DNA from: Corallococcus caeni
GTDB lineage: Bacteria; Myxococcota; Myxococcia; Myxococcales; Myxococcaceae
DNA: 64,000 nucleotides
Assembly: GCF_036245865.1 (NCBI RefSeq)
Contig: NZ_BTTW01000002.1
Coordinates: forward strand, 1,116,001-1,180,000
Direction of reading: 5' to 3'
The notes under the pieces are model-generated. The model worked only from the letters and a program-made list of their open reading frames with translations, was not told the origin of the DNA and ran no database searches. The translations under genes were made by a program, and so were the position numbers. Shown here piece by piece: positions 53,748 to 60,814 of the stretch (positions are counted from its first letter, which is position 1; each line of letters opens with the position of its first letter).

Positions 53748-54488
53748 AAGTATAGGACGGATAGGAGCCCTGTTGAGGGCGGCGGGCTGGTGAAGAGGGG
53801 CCAAGAAGGGCCGCTGGAGGGTGACGCGCGGGCTGTGCGCCGGGCCGGAGCAGAGGCCGTGCCGCCCCTCGGGGCGCATGCCGACCCAAGCGGCCCAGCC
53901 AGGCGGCAGGCCGCAGGGGCGTGGGCTTCCAGGTCACTGTGGGTGCTTGGGCTCAAGACTACGCGCCCTGGGGTGGACCCTGTGCCGGGGTCAGCTTCGC
54001 AGGCCGCGAGGGCAATGCCAGGTGCTCCAGAACGGCGCGCCCTCCACCGGGGCCGTCAGGGATGCCAGCACCCTCCTGCGGCCTCCACACCTCACTCAGG
54101 CGAACACGTCGAAGTCGAACGTCCTCCTCAGCAACTCGGCGTAAGTCCACTCGCGGCGTTCTCTGCTTCATCCGCTCCGTTCTGGCCGCTGCCTCCTTTC
54201 CCCCTCTCGCCGCCTCCTCACCTGCTTGGGGGAACGCCTTTGACCTGGTGACGGGCACCCTGGATGTCCAACTCCAGGGCACGAACGGGCAGCCCATCGT
54301 TCTTCCCTGCGGGGCCGGCGGATGAGAGCCAGGGCCTCTACGGCCGGCTGGACGTGGCCACCACGGGCGCGCCCCTCGTTCCGTTCCGTCCCACGCGCTG
54401 AGCCGCGAGGGAGCAGCTGGTGAAGCAAACGCTAAAGCAAGGCCTGGCAACCCGTATTGGATTGCCAAGCACCTAGCTGCCTTCGCGG
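53748..54488. other. gene-poor stretch with degraded coding remnants
   Basis: No intact gene is visible in these 740 bases. Near 54230-54410 two plus-strand frames carry pieces that look like one broken secreted protein: DLVTGTLDVQLQGTNGQPIV then LPCGAG, and in another frame DESQGLYGRLDVATTGAPLV then PFRPT. The rest of the stretch shows open frames in several directions that share no codon bias or recognisable motif, and I treat them as noise. Confidence 0.5.
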
Positions 54489-54764
54489 CTAATTGCAGAC
54501 GCCGTCGCGGTCCGCGCAGTAGGCGAAGCAGGACGACATATAGACACCCATGATGCTGGTGCCGTCGCAGCAGTAGCACATCACCCAGGAAGCGTTCTTC
54601 TCAGCCGCGTCGGCGCTGGGACCGCACGTCGCCTCGCACTGAGCAATGGAACCGGTACACGTGGTGCCGTCCGCGCATGCAGCGACAACCTCTTCGTCGG
54701 ACGTGCCACCACACCCCGCCAAGAGTCCCACTGCCATCAAGCCCGCGACGATTGCCATTCGCAT
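54489..54764 (-). CDS. small Cys-rich lipoprotein
   Basis: A 91-residue lipoprotein. The signal MRMAIVAGLMAVGLLAGC has the lipidated Cys at 18. The mature part has eleven further Cys in a short chain (ACADGTTCTGSIAQCEATCG, WVMCYCCDGTSIMG, SSCFAYCADRDGVCN), which suggests several disulfides. The ATG at 54764 has GGGAGA seven bases upstream. It is flanked on both sides by gene remnants and has no operon partner. The function is not recognisable. Confidence 0.75.
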   Translation of the reverse strand: MRMAIVAGLMAVGLLAGCGGTSDEEVVAACADGTTCTGSIAQCEATCGPSADAAEKNASWVMCYCCDGTSIMGVYMSSCFAYCADRDGVCN

Positions 54765-55289
54765 GTGTATGTCTCCCGGTTGAGTGCTGCCCGGCCACCA
54801 TAAGACAGGGTGTCTCCCCTCTGGGAATACGGGTCGCGAACACCTCATGCACTGACGGGGTGCGGGGCCTCCAGGCCTGTCACGGCTCGACGATGAAGGT
54901 GATGGAGTCCACTCCGGTACTCCCGGTAACGGGGGCATACGCACTCATCGTGATTTCGTATGCGCCCCGAGGCCGCGGCCTGCGCGAAGGCCTCCTCTAG
55001 GAAGTCCACGTAGCGCTTCTTCCGCTCATCGATGAACGCGCGCCTCGCCCGTCCGGGTGGCGTGCTCGTGGAGGATGCTGATGACCTCCTTGCTCCACCC
55101 GTGCGTCACCAACAGTGACGCGAGCTGCCAATGCTCGGGGTGTGGGGGAGCGAGACGAGGGGTACGGATTTTTCCTTGTGTTTCGCGGAGCTACGAGAAC
55201 AGGCGGGCCGTCACCGGATTGGTAGGGAGGCCGTCAGGCAGGGCGCCTAAGTTGCGCGCTTGACCCCGTCACGCAGCTTGGAGGTTTCC
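54765..55289. other. gene-free stretch with two decayed minus-strand fragments
   Basis: At about 54880-54975 the minus strand ends a lost protein with AYEITMSAYAPVTGSTGVDS and ITFIVEP, like the beta-rich C-terminus of a secreted protein. At about 54960-55155 another minus-strand fragment reads HPEHWQLASLLVTHGWSKEV and HEHATRTGEAR, then in a second frame AFIDERKKRYVDFLEEAFAQ; a frameshift near 55035 breaks it. I do not recognise the second protein. The last 130 bases before 55290 probably hold the promoter of the dockerin-like gene; no clear hexamers are visible. Confidence 0.45.
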
Positions 55290-56135
55290 ATGCGTCGCAT
55301 TCACATGTTGGCTGGTGCTGTTCCCCTCTTCGCGGCCACGTCCGCGCTCGCGCAGGCGCAGTTCATCACTCCGTCGGAGGGCACCCGCTCGGTGTCCGCC
55401 ACCGTCATCGCGAAGGACGCCGGCATCACCAACGTCAACGCGTCCGACTCGCGCCGGACGAATGGCTTCGAGGACTTCAACGAGAGCCTGGAGCTGAAGG
55501 CCAGCAAGCAGCCGCAGTACGACGACACGCACAGCCACGCGGACTCGAATGGCTCGGGCACGGAGACGTCGAGCATCACCGGCTCCCGCATCAGCGCCGA
55601 GGTCCGGGCCACCGCGAATGGCTGGACGCAGGCCACCGGGCGCGGCTACGCCACGGGTAACGCGGACTTCTACCTGACGTTCCAGCTCAACCGCTTCGCG
55701 CGCTACGCGGTGTCCGGCGATGCGACGGCGGACACGACGGCGGGGGTGTACGGCGGCTCCACGTCGCTCGTGTACATCGCGAGCCTCACCACCGGCGAGC
55801 CGGTGCTGTCCATCGACATCGGCAACACGGACTCGGACTCGGTGCGCCGCAAGGGCTGGCTGTTCCCCGGGCCCTTCACGCTGCAGGGGGACGTGTCCGC
55901 GCTGGTGGACGCGCGCGAGGGCACCGCGGGCACGGCGACGTCGTGGTGGAAGATGGACATCCAGTTCTTCTGCCCGGCCGACTACGACACCAACGGCACC
56001 GTGAATCAGGCGGACCGCGACGCGTTCCTCAACGCGTGGAACGCGGGCAGCCTGGACGCGGACGCGGACGGCAACGGCGTGGTGAACAGCACGGACCGCA
56101 CCACGTTCCTGCTGGCGTACGGCTCGGGCTGCTGA
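55290..56135 (+). CDS. secreted protein with dockerin-like C-terminus
   Basis: A 281-residue exported protein. The signal peptide MRRIHMLAGAVPLFAATSAL ends before AQAQ. A beta-rich middle follows with Ser/Thr/Asn-rich segments (DTHSHADSNGSGTETSSITG). The C-terminal 55 residues form two calcium-binding loops of dockerin type I (ADYDTNGTVNQADRDAFLNA, DADADGNGVVNSTDRTTFLL). Dockerin modules bind cohesins or act as calcium-stabilised tails; no cohesin is seen here. GGAGG lies six bases before the ATG. A perfect 13-bp hairpin follows the gene by 15 bases. Confidence 0.8.
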   Translation: MRRIHMLAGAVPLFAATSALAQAQFITPSEGTRSVSATVIAKDAGITNVNASDSRRTNGFEDFNESLELKASKQPQYDDTHSHADSNGSGTETSSITGSRISAEVRATANGWTQATGRGYATGNADFYLTFQLNRFARYAVSGDATADTTAGVYGGSTSLVYIASLTTGEPVLSIDIGNTDSDSVRRKGWLFPGPFTLQGDVSALVDAREGTAGTATSWWKMDIQFFCPADYDTNGTVNQADRDAFLNAWNAGSLDADADGNGVVNSTDRTTFLLAYGSGC

Positions 56136-56150
56136 AGCAGTCGCTTGAAG

Positions 56151-56184
56151 CACCGGTGCGGGAGGACGACATCCCGCACCGGTG
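56151..56184. terminator. hairpin after the dockerin-like gene
   Basis: CACCGGTGCGGGA (56151-56163) and TCCCGCACCGGTG (56172-56184) form a perfect 13-bp stem with the loop GGACGACA. There is no U tract, so it may work as a stabiliser or as a weak terminator. Confidence 0.45.
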
Positions 56185-56199
56185 TCCCAGCACGTCGAG

Positions 56200-56342
56200 T
56201 GGACGCACTGGCGGACGCCGCCGATGCACCGGCCGAAGCTGGCCCCCGGGTCCATGCAGTCGCTGGCGCAGACGCCCGTCGTGCAGGAGGCGAGCGGCTC
56301 GCCCGGCGTCGGCGCGAGTGCCACGGTGGTACCGAACGACAC
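56200..56342 (-). pseudogene. possible broken defensin-like (CSab) peptide gene
   Basis: From GTG 56342 the minus strand reads SFGTTVALAPTPGEPLASC, then TTGVCASDCMDPGASFGRCI and GGVRQCV. The Cys spacing C-x4-C-x3-C-x9-C, with GRC, followed by GGV-R-Q-C, is that of a cysteine-stabilised alpha-beta peptide except that the first Cys of the final CxC is Arg. The codon CGC (complement of 56211-56213) would be TGC with one transition. A hydrophobic segment typical of a signal peptide (TVALLLKLTPLVA) lies just upstream in a different frame, so there is probably also a frameshift near 56345. The 3' end runs into the hairpin of the neighbouring gene with no proper stop. Confidence 0.35.
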
Positions 56343-56399
56343 GGCGGCGCTACGAGGGGCGTGAGCTTCAGGAGCAGCGCGACTGTTCGAGGCTCAACA

Positions 56400-56455
56400 C
56401 CCGGTCTGCTTCGAGCCTGGAGCGAAGACGCCGTGGAACCTCGTGAGGAACACCT
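56400..56455 (-). mobile_element. IS91-like transposase remnant (middle piece)
   Basis: The minus strand reads VFLTRFHGVFAPGSK, matching the block Lx-RFHGVxAPxxx conserved in IS91-like (Y2) transposases. A stop codon follows within six codons, at 56394. The flanking 56136-56732 stretch has no intact gene; it holds this piece, the hairpin and the defensin-like remnant. Confidence 0.55.
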
Positions 56456-56732
56456 CCCAGGGCCCCAGCGCATTCAGCCTGCTCTGTTGAATCAGGCTGT
56501 AAACAAACAGGCCGGGTTTGAGTCGTGTTGGTAGGGATTGAACGTGTGGCGTTTTGCCCCAAGCACCGGGCTCTCGCGTCAGCCCAGACCCAGTTGCACA
56601 GCCACTCAATGCCTGTCAAAAGAACCCGTGCGTCAGGAACACCGAGACAAAGGCTGTTCCGATTCAAGGACCCTGAGCTCCGCCGTCTGGTGGGGCGGGG
56701 CAAGCGGTCCGCTCACTCCCCCCGAGATATAG

Positions 56733-57686
56733 ATGAGACAACCAGGAAGGCTCCTCGCCCTCGCCCTTGCCCTCGCCTCGCTCACCGCGCTCGCGGGCGG
56801 CACCTCGTACGGCTCCCTTTCGACGTACGGCCTTCCCAGCCCCACCTCCCAGCCGCTGGACATCGTGGTCGCTCCCGACGGCAACGTCTGGTTCACGGAG
56901 TCCTCGGACAGCTGGAGGAAGGTTGCCCGGCGCGACACCCAGGGCAAGCTCACCGAGTTCCCCGTGCCGGAGGCCCCGAGCCATATTACCGTGGGCTCGG
57001 ACAACAACATCTGGTTCACGATGAACACGTCCATCGGCCGCCTCACGCCGGCGGGCGCACTCACCGTGTTCACGCCCGTGAATCAGTATGGCTTGACGAG
57101 CTTTCCGCGGGACATCGCGAGCGGCCCCGATGGGAACCTCTGGTTCACCATGGGGTCCTACGTCATCAAGATGACGACGGCGGGCGCGATGACCTGGTAC
57201 CTCGTCTCGAACCCCTACCCCCCGAACCTGCAGGGCATCACGGCCGGACCGGACGGCGCGATGTGGTTCGCGGACTACGAGAACAACATGATCGGCCGCA
57301 TCGACATGAACGGGAACATCACGCAGTTCGGGCCGGTGTTCGTGACGTACGACGGGCCGGCGAACGTCGGCGCCGGCCCCGATGGCAACGTGTGGTTCAC
57401 CTGCCCGTTCAGCAGCACCATCGGGCGCATCACGCCCACGGGAATCATCACGCTCTTCCCCCTTGGCGGCTCGCTGGGTCCGGAGAATCTCCGGGCCGGC
57501 CCGGACGGCAACCTCTGGTTCACCGAGTACCTCGGCAACAAGCTGTCGCGGATGACCCCGGACGGGGTGGTCACTGACGTGGTGACCGTGAACGGCGCCG
57601 ATGGGCTCGCCCGCGGCGTGGGCAACACCCTCTGGGTCACGCACCGGGACGAGGGTAAAATCTCGAAGTTCACGCTGGCGCCGTAG
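56733..57686 (+). CDS. secreted Vgb-like six-bladed propeller protein
   Basis: A 317-residue exported protein with a signal peptide (RLLALALALASLTALAGG). Six or seven repeats of a blade motif centre on PDGNVWFTE: APDGNVWFTESSDSW, SDNNIWFTM, GPDGNLWFTM, GPDGAMWFAD, GPDGNVWFTC and GPDGNLWFTE. This matches the virginiamycin B lyase (Vgb) family fold. Lyase activity is doubtful: secreted Vgb-like proteins in soil bacteria are numerous and mostly untested, and I cannot verify the catalytic His and Glu here. It ends 30 bases before a hairpin. Confidence 0.85.
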   Translation: MRQPGRLLALALALASLTALAGGTSYGSLSTYGLPSPTSQPLDIVVAPDGNVWFTESSDSWRKVARRDTQGKLTEFPVPEAPSHITVGSDNNIWFTMNTSIGRLTPAGALTVFTPVNQYGLTSFPRDIASGPDGNLWFTMGSYVIKMTTAGAMTWYLVSNPYPPNLQGITAGPDGAMWFADYENNMIGRIDMNGNITQFGPVFVTYDGPANVGAGPDGNVWFTCPFSSTIGRITPTGIITLFPLGGSLGPENLRAGPDGNLWFTEYLGNKLSRMTPDGVVTDVVTVNGADGLARGVGNTLWVTHRDEGKISKFTLAP

Positions 57687-57716
57687 CCTCCTCGCGCCAT
57701 GTGCCGGAAGGGCTTC

Positions 57717-57748
57717 CTCCCGTGGCGGCAGCGCCACTGCCACGGGAG
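57717..57748. terminator. hairpin after the Vgb-like gene
   Basis: CTCCCGTGGC (57717-57726) and GCCACGGGAG (57739-57748) form a perfect 10-bp stem with a 12-base loop, 30 bases beyond the Vgb-like stop codon. There is no T run. Confidence 0.4.
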
Positions 57749-57769
57749 TCGAGCCCATCGCCCGCTACG

Positions 57770-57982
57770 TCAGGAAATCGCCAGCAAGGTGCTGTCGTCG
57801 TCGAGCCGCAAGATTCGCGGCTCGATGCCGAAGGTCTCCTTGATGTCCGCGAGGCTCAAGTCGTGGACGACGCCCACGGTGACCAGGTCCTTCGCGCGCG
57901 AGAGCGTCTGGATCTGCCGCATGAATTCGAACTGATGCTGGATGTCGAGCGAGGCGAGTGGCTCGTCGAGGAACAGCACCCG
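57770..57982 (-). pseudogene. C-terminal fragment of a haem/siderophore ABC ATPase
   Basis: The frame reads RVLFLDEPLASLDIQHQFEF (Walker B with the D-loop), then LVTVGVVHDLSLADI with the switch His. It ends IKETFGIEPRILRLDD and STLLAIS, like the C-terminus of HmuV-type ATPases. The Walker A and signature parts are missing. Between DLSLA and IKETFG some 25-30 expected residues are also gone, so it carries an internal deletion as well. Upstream it joins directly to a transposase-like piece at about 57985. Confidence 0.75.
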
Positions 57983-57989
57983 GGTTGGA

Positions 57990-58085
57990 GCCCGCCGGCT
58001 GTGGCGAGCTCCAGCCCGGTGAAGAAGCGGTGCGTGGTGCCGTCGGGCAGCGGGCGCTTCATCCGGTAGGCGATGCGGCCGTTTG
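57990..58085 (-). mobile_element. IS91-like transposase remnant (upstream piece)
   Basis: The minus strand reads NGRIAYRMKRPLPDGTTHRF and FTGLELA, the well-conserved block G-R-xxYRxKRPxxDGTTHxxxTxxE of IS91-like transposases. It passes without a stop into the ABC-ATPase fragment but in another frame. Its left boundary coincides with the start of the hypothetical gene at 58083, so that gene may have lost its original 5' end when the element arrived. Confidence 0.6.
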
Positions 58086-58952
58086 TCCCAGGAAGAAGCC
58101 GCCGCATACCTGCGTCCGTACACGGCCTTCACGTGTCGCGGTGGCCGCCTGGGCATGGACGTCGACCCCCAGGTCCTCGCGTCTGTCTTCAACAAGAGTG
58201 GCGCCGGGCTCTTCACGGGCGGCCGCGTTCCCTCGCTCAGTCTCACGAACAACAAGGGCTCCACGTTCATCGACGGTGACCTGTACGTCGATGGGTGGCT
58301 GGAGAGTCCAGGAGGGCTTGTCTTCGTCCGCGGCAACCTCATGGCGCAGACGCTCTATACGGAGGGCTACCTCGTCGTCCTGGGGGAGCTTCGCGTCCGG
58401 CAGTTGTTCGGCCAGGGCGAGCCGCTTGGCACCTATGTCTTTGGCGACGCCTCCGTCGAGAGCGCAGCTCTGAACCACAACCATCACTTCGACGTGTGGG
58501 GAAAGGCCGAGCTGGGAGACGTCCTTCACGACGAGCTGCAGGGGCAAACGACCGTGCGCGAGTGGCTGGAGGCCCACGGCATGCCCTCCGCCCCGAGGTA
58601 CGAGGACTTTCTCGTCGGCGTCCAGCAGGGCCTGCGCAACCTCGCGGAGAGGCGGGGCCCGCTCCCAGAGGACTGGGTCGCACGCCGCCACACGCCGAAG
58701 CCCGGAGACATCGATGCCGGGCAGCTTCCGCCTCCCCGGTTGGGCGTCATCCTCGAGCTTGAACGGTGGCTGGCGACCACGGAGCTTGCCCAGCGGCAGC
58801 AATTGGAGGAACTCCGTGCGCACTGGCTCCCGCGGCTGACCGACGCCGAGGTGCGTCCGGAGGCCCTGCGGATCATCCGCAAGGCCATCAACTCGAAGAA
58901 GCTCGTCGTGGAGCGTGACGCCCTTCTGCGGGTGCTGGACGGAAGCGGGTGA
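58083..58952 (+). CDS. hypothetical protein with repetitive beta-helix-like region
   Basis: A 289-residue frame with no recognised family. Residues 45-125 form short beta-turn repeats (STFIDGDLYVDGWLESPGGL, VFVRGNLMAQTLYTEGYLVV) that look like a bactofilin-like or other polymer-forming beta-helix. The C-terminal half is helical (LGVILELERWLATTELAQRQ, IIRKAINSKKLVVERDALLR). The first start is TTG 58083, with CGGCCG rather than a ribosome site before it; ATG 58155 is another choice. Because a transposase piece abuts the start, the true N-terminus may be missing. Confidence 0.6.
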   Translation: MSQEEAAAYLRPYTAFTCRGGRLGMDVDPQVLASVFNKSGAGLFTGGRVPSLSLTNNKGSTFIDGDLYVDGWLESPGGLVFVRGNLMAQTLYTEGYLVVLGELRVRQLFGQGEPLGTYVFGDASVESAALNHNHHFDVWGKAELGDVLHDELQGQTTVREWLEAHGMPSAPRYEDFLVGVQQGLRNLAERRGPLPEDWVARRHTPKPGDIDAGQLPPPRLGVILELERWLATTELAQRQQLEELRAHWLPRLTDAEVRPEALRIIRKAINSKKLVVERDALLRVLDGSG

Positions 58953-59028
58953 GGTCCTCTGCGCCGCGCACCGCGACCGCGCCGGTCGTCAGGAGGTACA
59001 GCGCATCACCTCGAAGCCTTGCGCGCAG

Positions 59029-60135
59029 CTACGTCGCGGTGGCCGCCGCGCCAGGGAGCGTGAAGAGGAAGGTGCTGCCCTGGCCGGGCTGGCTCTCCGC
59101 CCAGATGCGCCCGCCGTGCGCCTCCACGATGCCCTTGGAGATGTAGAGCCCCAGCCCCAGGCCCCGCCGGTCCTCGCTGCGAGCCTGCCAGAACCGGTCG
59201 AACACCACCTCCAGCTGGTGGCTCGGGATTCCGGGGCCGGTGTCCGTCACGGAGAAGCGGACGGACTGGTGCACCGGCTCCACCCGGAGGGAGATCCTGC
59301 CGCCGCCTGGCGTGAACTTGATGGCGTTGGACAGCAGGTTGGCGAGCACCTGGAGGACGCGCTCATGGTCGAACTTCGCCATCAGCGTGTTCCCACGCAG
59401 CTCCACGTCGAGCGTGAGGCCCTGGGCGGAGGCCAGCGGCTGGAACGTCTCCAGGGAGTCCTTCACCAGCGCGGTCGCGTCCTGCAGCGCTGGGGCGACG
59501 CGGATCCTCCCCGCTTCGATGCTGGCCACGTCCACCAGGTCTCCAATCAGCCGGTTCATCCGCGCGGTGAAGCGCTGGATCTTCTCCGCGGCCTGGGTCG
59601 CCTTGCGGCCCGCCTCGTCCTCGCCAGCGCCGCGCTTGAGCAGGGCCGCCTGCAACGCGATGCCCCCCAGCAGCGTGCGCAGGTCATGGCTGACCATGCC
59701 CATGAAGTGGTCCCGGGTCGCGAGCGCTTCGTCGGCGTGCGTGCGCTCTCCCGACAGCCGCAGGTCGGTCTCCGCGCGCTCCAGGTGGAGGAGGGCCTCC
59801 AGGGCGTGTACCCGCTCCTCGCGTTCGTCCCGCAGCTCCGCGTCCGCGGTGTCCCGCTCTCCCTGGAGGGCCGCGTCCTCGTCGGCCCGCTCCTGGGTGA
59901 GGGTCTCCTTCGCCACGGGCGCCGCGTTCCGCGCCCTCCTCGCGTCCGCGGTGTCGCGGGCCGCCTGGAGGGCCTCGTCCGCCTGCTCGCGGGCTTTGTT
60001 GATGGCGGCGTCCGAGCCCTCTTCAATCGCGTTCTGCCGCTGGGCGTACTCCCGGTCCGCCTTCTCCCGCTCCACGCGGAGGCCTTCGTCCGTGTGGGCC
60101 CGCGGGAGCTGCGGTGCTGCGTCCTGGGTCGCCAT
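59029..60135 (-). CDS. sensor histidine kinase with N-terminal coiled coil
   Basis: A 368-residue kinase with no transmembrane segments. Residues 15-125 are a long charged coiled coil (REKADREYAQRQNAIEEGSD, REQADEALQAARDTADARRA, RDEREERVHALEALLHLERA). The HisKA His is in FMGMVSHDLRTLLGGIALQ. The ATPase has the N box (VLANLLSNAIKFTPGGG), G1 (VTDTGPGIPSHQLE) and G2 (RGLGLGLYISKGIVEAHGG). Input is unclear; the coiled coil may contact a receptor or cluster. GGAGG lies ten bases before the ATG at 60135. It diverges from the AlkD-like gene. Confidence 0.9.
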   Translation of the reverse strand: MATQDAAPQLPRAHTDEGLRVEREKADREYAQRQNAIEEGSDAAINKAREQADEALQAARDTADARRARNAAPVAKETLTQERADEDAALQGERDTADAELRDEREERVHALEALLHLERAETDLRLSGERTHADEALATRDHFMGMVSHDLRTLLGGIALQAALLKRGAGEDEAGRKATQAAEKIQRFTARMNRLIGDLVDVASIEAGRIRVAPALQDATALVKDSLETFQPLASAQGLTLDVELRGNTLMAKFDHERVLQVLANLLSNAIKFTPGGGRISLRVEPVHQSVRFSVTDTGPGIPSHQLEVVFDRFWQARSEDRRGLGLGLYISKGIVEAHGGRIWAESQPGQGSTFLFTLPGAAATAT

Positions 60136-60299
60136 GGAGAAGCCTCCTGGGAAGTGCCACCAGGCGCCACAGTAGTCCCAATCCGCTCCGCCCCGGGCCG
60201 GAGGAAGCCAGGGGTGTTGCCTGGCCACTGCTCAGGCTGGCCCTGGACCTGCCCCGGACATCCGTACAACCCTGGGCCCTCCATTCACGGGATGGGCCC

Positions 60300-60812
60300 A
60301 TGCGCGCGACCCCTGCCGTCATCGACGAGCTTCGAAGCACCCTGAAGTCGCGGAGCGACCCGCGCCTCGCCGAGGCGACCCGCCGCTACTTCCCCACGGA
60401 CATCCGCGCCCTGGGGGTCGGCAACGCGGAGGTTCGGCGCATCGCCGATGCGCTCGTCAAGCAGCGGGGCCTGTCTCCCGAGGACTGCCTCGCGGTGACC
60501 GAGGACCTGCTCGCCCAGGCGACCCACCATGAAGAGGTGCTCCTGGGGTTCGCCATGGTCCGCAAGGCGGTCGGGCGCGCGTTCGACGAATCGCTGCTGG
60601 ACCGCTTCCGGTACTGGTTGGAGCACACCGACGTGCAGAAGAGCGTGGGATGGCTGCTGAAGGTGGCGGCGGACCACCACCGGGAGGCGGTGGTGGGGTT
60701 CATCCAGGAGAACATCTCCAGGATGCAGCGGGACACCCTGCGCTATGCCATTGAGCGGCTGGCGCCGGAGCAACGCAAGGCATTGCTGGCGCTGAAGCCC
60801 AAGATGCCCTGA
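60300..60812 (+). CDS. AlkD-like DNA alkylation repair protein with internal in-frame deletion
   Basis: A 170-residue HEAT-like protein. The N-terminus (MRATPAVIDELRSTLKSRSD, IRALGVGNAEVRRIADALVK, EVLLGFAMVRKAVGRAFDES) and the C-terminus (VQKSVGWLLKVAADHHREAV, MQRDTLRYAIERLAPEQRK) both match the AlkD family. The middle is missing: RYWLEHTD passes directly to VQKSVGWLLK, where family members have about 60-70 further residues including the NW-x-x-x-D catalytic segment. The frame is kept. It is therefore either a non-catalytic shortened protein or a gene in decay. It converges with the serine hydrolase. Confidence 0.7.
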   Translation: MRATPAVIDELRSTLKSRSDPRLAEATRRYFPTDIRALGVGNAEVRRIADALVKQRGLSPEDCLAVTEDLLAQATHHEEVLLGFAMVRKAVGRAFDESLLDRFRYWLEHTDVQKSVGWLLKVAADHHREAVVGFIQENISRMQRDTLRYAIERLAPEQRKALLALKPKMP

Positions 60813-60814
60813 GC

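Noticed and set aside
56136..56732. A long minus-strand frame (55269-56342) antisense to the dockerin-like gene
   Set aside because: Only its first 45 or so codons show a Cys pattern, listed separately as a possible pseudogene. The remainder is the antisense of a gene with a clear signal peptide and dockerin.
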